Positions 27,656 through 35,771 of a stretch of DNA of 64,000 bases are shown here, one piece after another. Both the position numbers and the translations under genes were made by a program. Source of the DNA: Bradyrhizobium australiense (lineage in GTDB: Bacteria; Pseudomonadota; Alphaproteobacteria; Rhizobiales; Xanthobacteraceae); contig NZ_JAAVLX010000005.1 of assembly GCF_013114825.1 (NCBI RefSeq), forward strand, positions 248,001-312,000. The letters run 5' to 3'. Under the pieces are notes generated by a model that saw only the letters and a list, made by a program, of their open reading frames with translations, was not told the origin of the DNA and did no database searches. The first letter of the stretch is position 1, and the number at the start of each line of letters is the position of its first letter.

Positions 27656-27717
27656 TTGCTGTTTCCGTTCACCTTCAGCCCAATCTCGGTCAGACTGGCA
27701 GGCTGCGATTCCACTTT

Positions 27718-27990
27718 CTACATTCCGTCGATGATGAAGCGATAGTTGCGCGTCTCAATACGACCAGGTTTGTATGTGAACTTGTTTCCGGTGGCGATGC
27801 CCTTCATGTGCGCCTGCAACCGCTTTGCGGCTTGTTCAGTAGCGTACGATTTCACCTCTTTCATGACTGCCTCGTAGGTGTCGCCAGCTTGGCATTGAGG
27901 GCAAGAGAAAATATCCGCAGGTGAGGGATTCTCAGGCCCGGTGAGAGTCAACTTGCACGCAGCACAGATGACGGTGTGGTTTTCAGACAT
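27718..27990 (-). CDS. Zinc-ribbon small protein
   Basis: This is a 90-residue protein starting at ATG 27990 (MSENHTVICAACKLTLTGPE). Two Cys pairs, CAAC and CPQC, 21 residues apart, form a zinc ribbon. They are followed by a helix with KEVKSYATEQAAKRLQAHM and a basic, strand-rich end. The longer upstream frame is a shadow of other sequence. It could bind nucleic acid or protein; the function is unknown. Confidence 0.6.
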   Translation of the reverse strand: MSENHTVICAACKLTLTGPENPSPADIFSCPQCQAGDTYEAVMKEVKSYATEQAAKRLQAHMKGIATGNKFTYKPGRIETRNYRFIIDGM

Positions 27991-28057
27991 TGTCAGAGAA
28001 CTCCAGGAGGGAACAGCGCCGACAAACCAAGTGGGCTTGCCGGCGCGCGCCAAGGAA

Positions 28058-28294
28058 TTAGCCTTTGATATTGCGGGGATCGTTGCCGTAGGTTCGTTCC
28101 TCGCGGATCCTACCATCGCTCTTGTGCAGAACCGCTTGACCGAGACCGCCGCTATCTTGCGCGCGATGTCCGGCCTTCACAGCAGCGGCCTCGCTTGCCG
28201 CCTGCGTGCGATGGTTGGATATGACCTTGCCGCTCTGCTCAACGGCCCAACCATTACCTTTTGGAACGGAGTGGAAGACTTGTCGTTTAGCCAT
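28058..28294 (-). CDS. DUF2188-type small protein
   Basis: This is a 78-residue protein with the DUF2188 pattern: FHSVPKGNGWAVEQSGK at the start, a helix with ASEAAAVKAGHRAQ, and the hallmark end HKSDGRIREERTYGNDP. These proteins are widespread, often in mobile regions and defence islands, and have no established role. It lies in the same leftward series as its neighbours. Confidence 0.75.
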   Translation of the reverse strand: MAKRQVFHSVPKGNGWAVEQSGKVISNHRTQAASEAAAVKAGHRAQDSGGLGQAVLHKSDGRIREERTYGNDPRNIKG

Positions 28295-28305
28295 TTTTGT
28301 TCACC

Positions 28306-28464
28306 TCAGTTGAGTGCATTTGCGATCCGCTTCAATTTGCGGGTCGCGTCATCGAGTTCGCTGAGCGCACGACGCGGATCTTCGTCCCGGATCGCTCGCT
28401 CGCAGTCATCAAGTTCGCGCCGGAGCAACTGCCGGATCGCGTTCGCAGCTTCTTGTGGTGTCAT
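28306..28464 (-). CDS. Small helical protein
   Basis: This is a 52-residue, highly charged, fully helical protein (MTPQEAANAIRQLLRRELDD, then ALSELDDATRKLKRIAN). ATG 28464 was chosen because upstream residues look like out-of-frame sequence. It lies 11 bp upstream of the DUF2188 gene and is probably co-transcribed with it. Function unknown. Confidence 0.45.
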   Translation of the reverse strand: MTPQEAANAIRQLLRRELDDCERAIRDEDPRRALSELDDATRKLKRIANALN

Positions 28465-28525
28465 GCCAAGAATCCTTGAGAGCCGGAGCGCCAGGCCGCG
28501 CGACTTGGCGCTCCGGGGCGGCCGG

Positions 28526-28873
28526 TCAGGCAACCTTGCTGTTGACGAAATCGGAGTTGGTGCCGTGGGCCGTGACTGCGGCCTCGGTGAAGCGGTCGTC
28601 ACAGTGCGTGGCGAAAGATTCGACGAAACGTCCGTGATAGACGCCGTAAAGCGCCTTCGTCGTGACTTCTCCGACACCAGAGATGAAGTTGAACTTCAAG
28701 CCACCGAGCTCGATGGATGGCCTCATCCACGCCTTCGACCGCCATTGGTGGGGCGTGTGCGTGAAGTCACCGTCCGTGTCATAAGACCACGTAACCACAT
28801 GGCCTTCATCGATCTTTTTCTTGAAGTCGTTTAGCAACGCCTGGGGCATTGTCGTCCTGAATAGAACCGCCAT
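28526..28873 (-). CDS. Hypothetical protein
   Basis: This is a 115-residue protein (MAVLFRTTMPQALLNDFKKK at the N-terminus) with an alternating strand pattern and aromatic-rich motifs TWSYDTDGDFTHTPHQW and ALYGVYHGRFVESFATHCDD. No family is recognised with confidence. AGAAAGGAACAGAACC precedes the ATG, a good ribosome site. It is the first gene of the leftward small-gene series. Confidence 0.55.
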   Translation of the reverse strand: MAVLFRTTMPQALLNDFKKKIDEGHVVTWSYDTDGDFTHTPHQWRSKAWMRPSIELGGLKFNFISGVGEVTTKALYGVYHGRFVESFATHCDDRFTEAAVTAHGTNSDFVNSKVA

Positions 28874-28989
28874 GGTTCTGTTCCTTTCTGCATAGCAGCA
28901 GGAACGTCAGGACCACTTGACAGTTTGGTACCATCGATACAGATACTACCCATGTGATCACATACTCCCTGCCCGCCAGGTGGGGGATA

Positions 28990-29021
28990 GGCCCGGACGG
29001 TGGTGAGACATCGTCCGGGCC
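28990..29021. other. Strong GC-rich hairpin
   Basis: The 10-bp perfect arms GGCCCGGACG and CGTCCGGGCC lie around a 12-base loop. No T-run follows on either strand, so it may be a structural element or attenuator rather than a simple terminator. It lies about 120 bp upstream of the start of the leftward small-gene series. Confidence 0.4.
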
Positions 29022-29332
29022 GCGCTATGTCCCGCCTTCGCACGGCCAGCGGCCAAACTTCAGCGAGACTCCTGCGAGTTGGGAACGATCGTTCCAACTT
29101 TCAAGCATCCGTGAACTGACTCTTTACCGTGGATTGCGCGCGAGAGCCGATTGACTCCGTGAGTCACGGCTTCGCTTATTCACTGATTCGCGAAGCGCGG
29201 CTTGCAGCGTCGTATCCATCGCAATCAGCGCGACATGGTCGACGCCGGATTATTTCTTCGACTTCAGCCCATCTCGACAAGCCGAAGCATCCAACCGCAA
29301 CCGAAGGCGAGGGCAAGCCGCCGAAACAAAAC

Positions 29333-29353
29333 GGCCGCCCTGGCGTGGCGGCC
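29333..29353. terminator. Bidirectional terminator-like hairpin
   Basis: GGCCGCC and GGCGGCC form a 7-bp stem around a 7-base loop. On the plus strand TTT follows, and on the minus strand GTTTTG follows. It lies 180 bp downstream of the HEPN/DUF2513 gene on the minus strand, where it could end that transcript. Confidence 0.5.
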
Positions 29354-29534
29354 TTTCTGCATCAGCGGAGAATTAAGACAGGCGAGGCACTGCCTCTTTC
29401 GTATCCGTAACGGGACCACCTGTCCGGGCTGCATTCCGTCGTGGTGCACCACGCCTCATGGGAAGCCCGGATGGATTGGTCCGCCTGAACATAGGCCAAA
29501 TTGCGACGAGGGCCTCAATCGCCAACTCAGAAGA

Positions 29535-30506
29535 TTAAGTTATCTGTCCAATGTGACGCGTAATCTCGGCGTTCACAATCGACTTTGCAATATCCCAAGC
29601 AAAGCGCAGCGTTTCCGCTCCGCGACTTTTTGCGATGGATTTGGCTTTCGCCCAAATATCGGGTTGGCGCGTTGAATCAAGGAAGTCGTGACCGTCGGCC
29701 GTTATCCGGGTGAGCGCGAATTTTCCTGACGTTCGCCAATATTCCCCTTCGATCCACCCCTCGTCAATGATCAGCATCATGTGATAGGCGAGCTCATCGT
29801 CATCATGACCTTCCAGCTTTGCGAATTCGCTCGCATAGCCTTCCCAGGAAGCTCTACCGTTGAGCTGTGGTGAATTCTCCAAAGCCAACATAATCTCTCT
29901 TATGAGATCGAGATCTCGCTTCATGCCGTTCGTTCCGCGCGCTCGGTCAGTCGGACCATCGGATTTCTTGCCCTTAAGGTGGCGTGTCTCCACTGCGAAG
30001 TCTAGAGTGGCCTTCATTTGCGCTTCTGTGACCGTTGGCGCGACAGCAGATTCAAGCGCTCGAGCGATCGCGAGACACGCTGCTGGCGGCGGCAAATGCA
30101 AGTTGTAACCTGTGACGTATCGGAAATCGTAGTCCTTGTTCATTTCCTGCAACGTGCTGACATATTCGCGAAGATCGATGACGGCCGGCAAATGCTTTTC
30201 TTCACATAGGTCAAGTAGTGCAGGTAGGTTATGACGAACTGCAACATCTCTCAGCCGCTTCTTCGGTACCGCGTGAGCCGTGAGATAGGCCTTCAGCAAC
30301 AACTCGATCGCGTGCGTTACGAGAAAATACATTGCATAGAGCGGTCGAGGCTCCGGCGTGTTCAGCAGTCGCTCGAAGGCCTCGAGATATTCTCTAGCTC
30401 TTTCCCGTTGCTCGCCCGCGAGAATACCGAGCGGTTGCGGCATCTCGTGCGTCACGGGCTGCTCAGTAGAGCGCATCGCAGGTTCCGGTGTAGATGGAAA
30501 ATCCAT
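29535..30506 (-). CDS. HEPN-like domain fused to DUF2513 domain
   Basis: This is a 323-residue protein. The N-terminal half (about 25-160) has the pattern of a HEPN-like helical domain: LYAMYFLVTHAIELLLKAYL, then RHNLPALLDLCEEK. The second half is a clear DUF2513 domain (from about 197): MKRDLDLIREIMLALENS, DDDELAYHMMLIIDEGWIEG and ITADGHDFLDS. DUF2513 is a winged-helix-like domain common in phage and mobile DNA. Fusions of HEPN-like domains often belong to RNA-cutting toxins or defence effectors. Whether the HEPN-type Rx4-6H catalytic motif is present here is unclear (RDVAVRH is close but not canonical), so the activity is inference. An ATG at codon 11 is an alternative start. Confidence 0.6.
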   Translation of the reverse strand: MDFPSTPEPAMRSTEQPVTHEMPQPLGILAGEQRERAREYLEAFERLLNTPEPRPLYAMYFLVTHAIELLLKAYLTAHAVPKKRLRDVAVRHNLPALLDLCEEKHLPAVIDLREYVSTLQEMNKDYDFRYVTGYNLHLPPPAACLAIARALESAVAPTVTEAQMKATLDFAVETRHLKGKKSDGPTDRARGTNGMKRDLDLIREIMLALENSPQLNGRASWEGYASEFAKLEGHDDDELAYHMMLIIDEGWIEGEYWRTSGKFALTRITADGHDFLDSTRQPDIWAKAKSIAKSRGAETLRFAWDIAKSIVNAEITRHIGQIT

Positions 30507-30813
30507 TCATGACGAATACGAACTCGATAGGTTCGCTTTTCTCGCGAGGCACCCTTAGCCTGAAATGATCGGCGGCGACTCGATCGACGCGGGTATCTGC
30601 AGAACTGGCAACGAAGTCCCAATCGCCATCGACTTTTTTCTGTTGAATGAACCAATCGGTAACAGCCGCGTCTCCCAACTTGATGGATCCAGAGCGCGTA
30701 TCAACGATGATTGTCTTATAAGCATTCTCCCACCACCATTTGGAGACGTTGTCGCGGATGAAACGTCCCTGGTCGCTACGAACAGCGTCCGCCGAACTCG
30801 CGCTGCATCCCAT
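30463..30813 (-). CDS. Hypothetical protein overlapping the HEPN/DUF2513 gene
   Basis: This is a 116-residue protein whose stop overlaps the start of the next gene by 44 bp. The sense part probably begins at the segment GRFIRDNVSKWWWENAYKTI; the first residues lie over an integrase fragment on the other strand, so the real start may be internal. The C-terminal part (FRLRVPREKSEPIEFVFVMN) is strand-rich, like a small beta domain. No family is recognised. The overlap with the HEPN-like gene suggests a functional pair. Confidence 0.45.
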   Translation of the reverse strand: MGCSASSADAVRSDQGRFIRDNVSKWWWENAYKTIIVDTRSGSIKLGDAAVTDWFIQQKKVDGDWDFVASSADTRVDRVAADHFRLRVPREKSEPIEFVFVMNGFSIYTGTCDALY

Positions 30814-31090
30814 GTCGGAGCAACTCGTTTATCTGACCACAGAGTACGGGAAAGCCTTCACGGCAGCAGGTTTCGGAAATTGGTTCGAGGATCTTTGCAT
30901 CGAGGCTGGCGTCCCGGGTCGAGTTCACGGTCTCCGGAAGGCATCGGCGATTAGACATGCGCTTAACGGCGCAACGGCCCGAGAGCTCATGGCGTGGCAC
31001 GGCTGGAAGACAATCGGCGAAGCTCAACGCTACATCGAGGAGGCAAATCGGATAAGGCTCGCAGAGAACGCTGGGCGAAGATCATTTTAG
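30812..31090 (+). pseudogene. Truncated tyrosine integrase, C-terminal fragment
   Basis: Only the C-terminal part of a tyrosine recombinase is left. It includes GKAFTAAGFGNWFEDLCIEA, then VHGLRKASAIRHALNGATA with the HxLR box, then MAWHGWKTIGEAQRYIEEA with the second His and the Tyr nucleophile. The upstream half of the gene is absent and replaced by the minus-strand gene at 30463-30813. It is unrelated in sequence to the integrase at 6397 and probably marks a second, older integration event at the right side of the island. Confidence 0.75.
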
Positions 31091-31208
31091 GTACAGCCGT
31101 TGGCTCACCTCTTGACCCGGTGAGCCAATTGAGAGCGTTATGAAAGGCGGGCTCTAACGATTCAAGCGCAGGAGAGACATTTGCGATCGCCCTGGTCGCA
31201 AGCACACC

Positions 31209-31398
31209 TTATTTGGACTTTCGTCGCACCAGCCATTGCCTCGCGGCTTCCTCCATTACACCCCACGCGGCGCGATCGTCCTCCAAAGCGGCCTGCTTTA
31301 TCGCCTTTATGATTTGTGGCGACATCATTGTCAGGAACTGCCTTGATATCACCGAGCGGACTCCTCGCTCTTTTTGGCGACTTTCTCTTTTCAACCAT
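31209..31398 (-). pseudogene. Tiny conserved protein, frameshifted (copy 2)
   Basis: ATG 31398 follows GGGAGCGG and begins MVEKRKSPKRARSPLGD. The frame then drifts, while another frame continues the family pattern FLTMMSPQIIKAIKQAALED then DRAAWGVMEEAARQWLVRRK to the stop at 31209. One base has been lost or gained near 31350. The whole reads as the same protein as the plus-strand copy at 10963-11190, where an amber stop breaks the frame instead. Confidence 0.7.
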
Positions 31399-31591
31399 CC
31401 CGCTCCCGTTGTGATCGGTTTTAGCGCCGGAACTTCCCATGCCTCGCGAGTCGCCAACGTCATCGGCGGCTCGGATCCCATGCTGACCTTCTTCCCCGAC
31501 TTTCAGCTTACCGTCGATGGCCGCTTTGTAGAAGAACTCGCGCGGCGTGCCGTTTTGGTTGGCTGCACGTCGATGGTTTGCGGATCGCCCT

Positions 31592-31783
31592 TCAAGAACG
31601 CTGATCTTGAGGTAAAGAATGACAAAGATCCCAGGCGCAACGCCGCCCTTTGGCAGATCGCGCGATTTCACTACAGTTGCGAACGACCAGCGCGATTTGG
31701 CTCAAGGCGCTGACTAAGGTGACGGCACTGGAGTTCGCCGCGCGTTCGATTTGGTTGATCAATCGGGCGGACTCAGGAGGCAT
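31592..31783 (-). CDS. Small hypothetical protein
   Basis: This is a 63-residue protein (MPPESARLINQIERAANSSA at the N-terminus) with a helical first half and a less ordered C-terminus. AGAGG lies about nine bases before the ATG. No family is recognised. It may be a remnant. Confidence 0.35.
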   Translation of the reverse strand: MPPESARLINQIERAANSSAVTLVSALSQIALVVRNCSEIARSAKGRRCAWDLCHSLPQDQRS

Positions 31784-31947
31784 GGCAAGGCCTCTACGGC
31801 GTCATCATCACCCTCAGTTCCTCGCGATGGGCACCACCATCATGGCGATGGGACGACGGCACTCAGAGGACCCGACGCGCGGACGGAACAGTTCGTGGCT
31901 GGGACGGTCGGCGATAAGACGCGCAGCGGGCAGCTGCATGATTGCTT

Positions 31948-32109
31948 CTAATTGAATAAGAGCCAGTGCTCCGGCCAGCCGGTCTCAAGGACGAAGGCGG
32001 CACTGACGTGCTCTGCTTTCGAGGGCAAAGCGGAATTGTTGTCCTTGATCTGAGACTCAGCGATTTTGAGGCTGACCTTTGCCTGGTCCAGAAGTGCCGA
32101 CAGGAACAT
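31948..32109 (-). CDS. Small hypothetical protein, second gene of a pair
   Basis: This is a 53-residue protein starting at ATG 32109 (MFLSALLDQAKVSLKIAESQ), with an end containing FVLETGWPEHWLLFN. It is too short for most gene callers. It starts five bases after the stop of the 32115-32384 gene, so both are read as one operon. Codon use is regular. No family is recognised. Confidence 0.5.
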   Translation of the reverse strand: MFLSALLDQAKVSLKIAESQIKDNNSALPSKAEHVSAAFVLETGWPEHWLLFN

Positions 32110-32114
32110 CCCGA

Positions 32115-32384
32115 TCAGAGGAAACTTCGGAATCTGGCGAGTTCTGTGATGTGATCGGCTAACAAGATTTCCGTTACGAGCGGAGGCTGTGGCGCTGTGT
32201 GGATCTCGTAAAGATGACGTGTGGCCTCAGGCTTCGTCATAAACTCTCGTATGCAGTCGTCCAGCGTGCCTTCCGCCAGCAGATAGGTGCTTCTGTCTGC
32301 ACGACGTTCGTTGTTTATGGACGGCCATTTGCGAAGCATGGCGGGCGCATCGAATCGCATGTGAATGTCATTCGCCTCCATCAT
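32115..32384 (-). CDS. Conserved-looking hypothetical protein
   Basis: This is an 89-residue protein (MMEANDIHMRFDAPAMLRKW at the N-terminus) with a helix-rich centre (LAEGTLDDCIREFMTKPEA) and a C-terminal helix. I recall near-identical short proteins in other Bradyrhizobium genomes but know no function. It forms a tight pair with the 53-residue gene downstream. Confidence 0.55.
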   Translation of the reverse strand: MMEANDIHMRFDAPAMLRKWPSINNERRADRSTYLLAEGTLDDCIREFMTKPEATRHLYEIHTAPQPPLVTEILLADHITELARFRSFL

Positions 32385-32535
32385 CTCTGTTGTCGATCAT
32401 TCAACGTGGCTGCTCCGCCTCTGAACAGTCGGGAACTGCCTGATTGCCTCATGCTGCGCCATAAGACATTGCCAGCCATTGCCGAAGCCGCGTCTGCTTC
32501 TTTACAAAATGGCGCAAAGCGGACGCCCTCAATGA

Positions 32536-33225
32536 TCAGCATTCGCTTGCGGGCAGTAACCCCGCTAAGGCCTTGGCTTCCGATTTGAGAGCATCGATTG
32601 CCGACTTGCGGGCTTCAGCATCGAAGCGCGTCTTGATCGCTGATAGCGAAAGGGCGCCCCTCAGTTTGCCGTGTACGTCCATCAACGGCACGGCCGCCGC
32701 GGCGACCTCCGGATCCCGCTCTCCGATTGAAACATAAAAGCCTCTATCGCGGATCTTCTTCCCTTCTACGTTCGTTGGCTCGCGGTATGCAGTGAGAATT
32801 CGACCGGCGGCGCCGCAATCAATCGGCAATCGCTGGCCTTCTTCGAGATGGTGTCGAACTGAACGCGGAGAATTGACGCGGTAAAGACAGATGCGTTGGT
32901 CGCCATCTGCAACATAAAAGGATGCAGTTTCTCCCGTTGCCTCAACCAGACGCCGAAGGGATGGCCGGATGACTTCGCCAAGATCCAGACCGCGCTGATA
33001 GAGCGCCCCAAGGCGCCACAATTCCGGTCCTGGTCGAAACAACCGGTCCGCGCCGCGGACGAGAAAGCCATCAGCTTCCAAGGAAGAGGCCAATCGGAGC
33101 ACTGTGCTCTTGTAGAGGTCTGTCATTTCCGCAATCTGCGTCAGCGTCATCGCAGACTGCTCCGCGTCGAAACTTTTCAGGATCGCGAGCGCTCTCCTGA
33201 CCGCGTCAACTCCTATCTTGCTCAT
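32536..33225 (-). CDS. IclR-family transcription regulator
   Basis: This is a 229-residue IclR protein. The N-terminal winged helix (VDAVRRALAILKSFDAEQSA, then LYKSTVLRLASSLEADGFL) is followed by the effector-binding domain with its typical RICLYRVNSPRSVRHHL, GQRLPIDCGAAGRIL and GALSLSA strands. IclR proteins usually control small catabolic operons in response to an organic-acid effector. It is divergent from the decayed ABC transporter and the CoA-transferase/lyase genes, its probable targets. Confidence 0.85.
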   Translation of the reverse strand: MSKIGVDAVRRALAILKSFDAEQSAMTLTQIAEMTDLYKSTVLRLASSLEADGFLVRGADRLFRPGPELWRLGALYQRGLDLGEVIRPSLRRLVEATGETASFYVADGDQRICLYRVNSPRSVRHHLEEGQRLPIDCGAAGRILTAYREPTNVEGKKIRDRGFYVSIGERDPEVAAAAVPLMDVHGKLRGALSLSAIKTRFDAEARKSAIDALKSEAKALAGLLPASEC

Positions 33226-33341
33226 CTCTGCTCCAGGTTCTGAAGAATAGAACCATCATAAAACTGAGGCGTTAGAGGCCATCAAATATGGAGGAAGGTG
33301 GTTCTGTACACCAGAACAGATTGACTTTTTTCACGCGCAGG

Positions 33342-34137
33342 ACTATGGGTGCACATAACAGAACGAGTTCTGAAATGCGAGACAATGGAAGGCCACCAAC
33401 GCTGGCCGTTGACTTGCGCGAGGTAATGATCCGCTTCGGCGCATTCATCGCAGTCAAAAGCATGAACCTCCAGGTAGGCGAGGCGGAGTTCGTTGCGGTC
33501 GTGGGCCCAACCGGTTGCGGCAAGTCCACCATCCTGAACACTGTCACAGGTCTCTTCAAACACTCGTCGGAGACGTTCAGATCTTCCGCAAGCCGCTCAC
33601 GGGACTGAATGATCAGTCCGGCTACATGCTCCAACAGGCGGGCCTAATGCCGTGGAAGATCGCGCAGGACAACATTGGGCTCCGGCTCGTTCTTCAGGGC
33701 AAGTCAGTCGAGGAGGCGCGCTCCGAGGCTCGGTTCGGCCTGACGGGGTTTGAGCAGCGTTATCCGCATCAGCTATCAGGCCGGCAACGCAAGCGCGCGG
33801 CGATGCAGACGCTCATCACGGAGCCGAGAATTGTTCTTCTGGACGAGCCCTTCTCGGCGCTCGACGTTCACACGCGCCGGCTGATGCACCGCATCCTGCT
33901 CGATCTCTGGCAGGCCGAGCGCCGCTCCTTGATCTTCATCACCCATGATCTCGATGAGGCGATCACGCTGGCTGACCAAGTCGGCGCGACGTCCGCGGGG
34001 CCTGCAAGCGGGATGGTCGGCGAGGTCAGGATCACGCTGCCTGATCGCGGGACGTCTCCGCGCTGCAGACCACGGAGGAGTTCGTCGCGCTCTATCGCGA
34101 AATCTGGTCGCTGCCTGGTGGGGAAGTGGAGAAGAGC
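33342..34137 (+). pseudogene. SsuB/TauB-type ABC transporter ATPase, frameshifted
   Basis: The first frame runs from about 33342 to 33608 and includes VDLREVMIRFGAFIAVKSMN and Walker A GPTGCGKST. Near 33550 the sense moves to another frame: VGDVQIFRKPLTGLNDQSGY, QQAGLMPWKIAQDNI, the signature HQLSGRQRKRA (normally LSGGQRQR, here degraded), Walker B IVLLDEPFSALD and the switch FITHDLDEAITLAD. The C-terminus is also disordered. A frameshift plus a poor signature make this a non-functional nitrate/sulfonate/taurine-type ATPase. No substrate-binding protein is visible. Confidence 0.75.
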
Positions 34138-34139
34138 TA

Positions 34140-34402
34140 TGCCGCCCGGAACTAAGCTCGTTGTCACGCAAGTCGCCATATTTGTCGATCTTGTCCCGAT
34201 CTCGGAGCTCGGGGTGCGATCAGGCCTCATCGACGCCTTCTTGTTTCCGGCGCCGTCGACCCTTGTCGGCAGGATGAGGAAGTGGACGTCGACGCCGGAT
34301 TTCCGGGGCGATGTTGGCATAACGCTGGTCGCGATTCTATCGACTTCAGCCAAAAACTTCACCAATCGCTTCGCCGAGCGTGCGGCCCCGCAACTGAAAT
34401 AG
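34140..34402 (+). pseudogene. ABC permease fragment (SsuC/TauC type)
   Basis: In the frame that runs on from the ATPase remnant, the sequence LVVTQVAIFVDLVPISELGV then LIDAFLFPAPSTLVGRM and a short FRGDVGITLVAIL resembles the N-terminal part of a nitrate/taurine-type permease. It ends after about 85 codons, before the permease loop with its EAA motif. The transport function of this cluster is lost. Confidence 0.55.
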
Positions 34403-34444
34403 CAACCGCAGCGGCCGAAGATACCGCAAAGAAGGCTTCGTCAG

Positions 34445-35707
34445 ATGTCCCTGCCGCTCACCGGTATCCGTGTCCTCGACCTGTCGAACGTATTGGCAGG
34501 CCCATTCTGCGGCTACCATCTCGCGCGCCTCGGCTCGGAGGTTATCAAGATCGAAAACTCCAATGGAGGCGATCTCGCGCGACGCCTTGGCGCAGATCCG
34601 CAAAGGGCAGAGCGCCTTCAGGGGCTCTCGTTCGTCGCCGTGAACGCCGGTAAGCAGTCGGTGGCGCTCGACCTGAAGTCTGGAGCGGGCAGAGAAGTGT
34701 TTTTCAGACTGGTGTCCAAGGCCGACGTCCTTCTCGAAAACTTCCGGCCCAAGGTCATGGAGCGGCTTGGTCTCGGTTTTGACGTGTTGTGCAAGCGCAA
34801 CCCGCGGCTCATCTATTGTGCGATCTCAGGCTTTGGGCAAAACGGTCCTTGGTCGGCCCGCCCGGCCTACGACCAGATCGTCCAGGGTCTTTCCGGCGCG
34901 ATGAGTATTACCGGTGATGCAGCCACGGCTCCGCTGCGGACCGGCTTCCCGATCGCTGACACCATCGCCGGGCTAACGGCCGCCTTTGCCATCTCCGCCG
35001 CCCTCGTCGAGCAGCAGCAAATGGGCAGGGGCCGGTTCATCGACGTGTCGCTGCTCGAGGCGACAATCGCAGCCATGGGATGGGTGGTTTCCAATCACCT
35101 GAACGGCGGAGTCGAGCCGCGGCCGATGGGGAACGAGAATTTCACGGCCGCACCCTCCGGCACGTTCCGCACGGCGACCGGCCCGCTGAATATAGCCGCT
35201 AACGAGCAGAAACAGTACCGGACCCTTTGCGATCTGATCGGCCGGCCGGATCTGAAGACAGATCCGCGCTTCGCTAAGCGCGAAGCACGTAAAATGAACC
35301 GCGGGGCGCTTAGCGATGAGTTGAATGCAGCTTTGAGCTACAGGCCTGCGGAGGAGTGGGAGGCACTGTTTAATGCCGCCGGCGTTCCCGCTGGCTGTGT
35401 GCTGACCGTTCCGCAGGTTTTGCGCGAGCCGCAGTTGCTGGAGCGCGGCTTTGTCGAGACGCTTGCGCTCGACAGGGCTGGCGAACCACCATTACGCATT
35501 ACGCGCCCTGGTTTTCGGCTGGATGAGGCATTTCCTGTCCCCGCACTCCCTCCGTCGCTCGGTGCGGACACAGAGCGATGGCTGGCTCGGCTCGGTTATA
35601 CCTATCCGGAAATTGAGCACCTTATCGCAAGCGGTGCCGCCGGAACTGCACGTCAAGGAGGACCGGATTTTCCGCGGGTCCGCCCGGCGACGGATGGAGC
35701 AGCGTGA
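34445..35707 (+). CDS. Family III CoA-transferase (CaiB/BaiF type)
   Basis: This is a 420-residue CoA-transferase. Hallmarks are MSLPLTGIRVLDLSNVLAGP and GYHLARLGSEVIKIEN at the N-terminus. The catalytic Asp is in the AYDQIVQGLSGAM segment, and GRGRFIDVSLLEATIA and NENFTAAPSGTFRTATG follow. Family III enzymes move CoA between carboxylic acids in aromatic, carnitine, oxalate or C5-acid metabolism. The following citryl-CoA-lyase-like gene suggests a CoA ester that is then cleaved, giving a two-step catabolic route (inference). The frame is intact, in contrast to the broken transporter upstream. Confidence 0.85.
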   Translation: MSLPLTGIRVLDLSNVLAGPFCGYHLARLGSEVIKIENSNGGDLARRLGADPQRAERLQGLSFVAVNAGKQSVALDLKSGAGREVFFRLVSKADVLLENFRPKVMERLGLGFDVLCKRNPRLIYCAISGFGQNGPWSARPAYDQIVQGLSGAMSITGDAATAPLRTGFPIADTIAGLTAAFAISAALVEQQQMGRGRFIDVSLLEATIAAMGWVVSNHLNGGVEPRPMGNENFTAAPSGTFRTATGPLNIAANEQKQYRTLCDLIGRPDLKTDPRFAKREARKMNRGALSDELNAALSYRPAEEWEALFNAAGVPAGCVLTVPQVLREPQLLERGFVETLALDRAGEPPLRITRPGFRLDEAFPVPALPPSLGADTERWLARLGYTYPEIEHLIASGAAGTARQGGPDFPRVRPATDGAA

Positions 35708-35771
35708 CGGGCAGGGAGTTGCGCGCAAGCAAGCTTCGGCCGGACATAGGCTGACGAGATTGGAGAATAGA

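Larger units (their letters stand above)
28874..29534. other. Intergenic stretch with hairpins
   Basis: No convincing gene is visible in these 660 bp. It holds the upstream region of the leftward small-gene series, a strong hairpin at 28990-29021 and a terminator-like hairpin at 29333-29353. Confidence 0.45.

Noticed and set aside
31814..31939. A 41-codon minus-strand frame beginning MQLPAARLIADRP
   Set aside because: Short, no clear ribosome site and no recognisable pattern.
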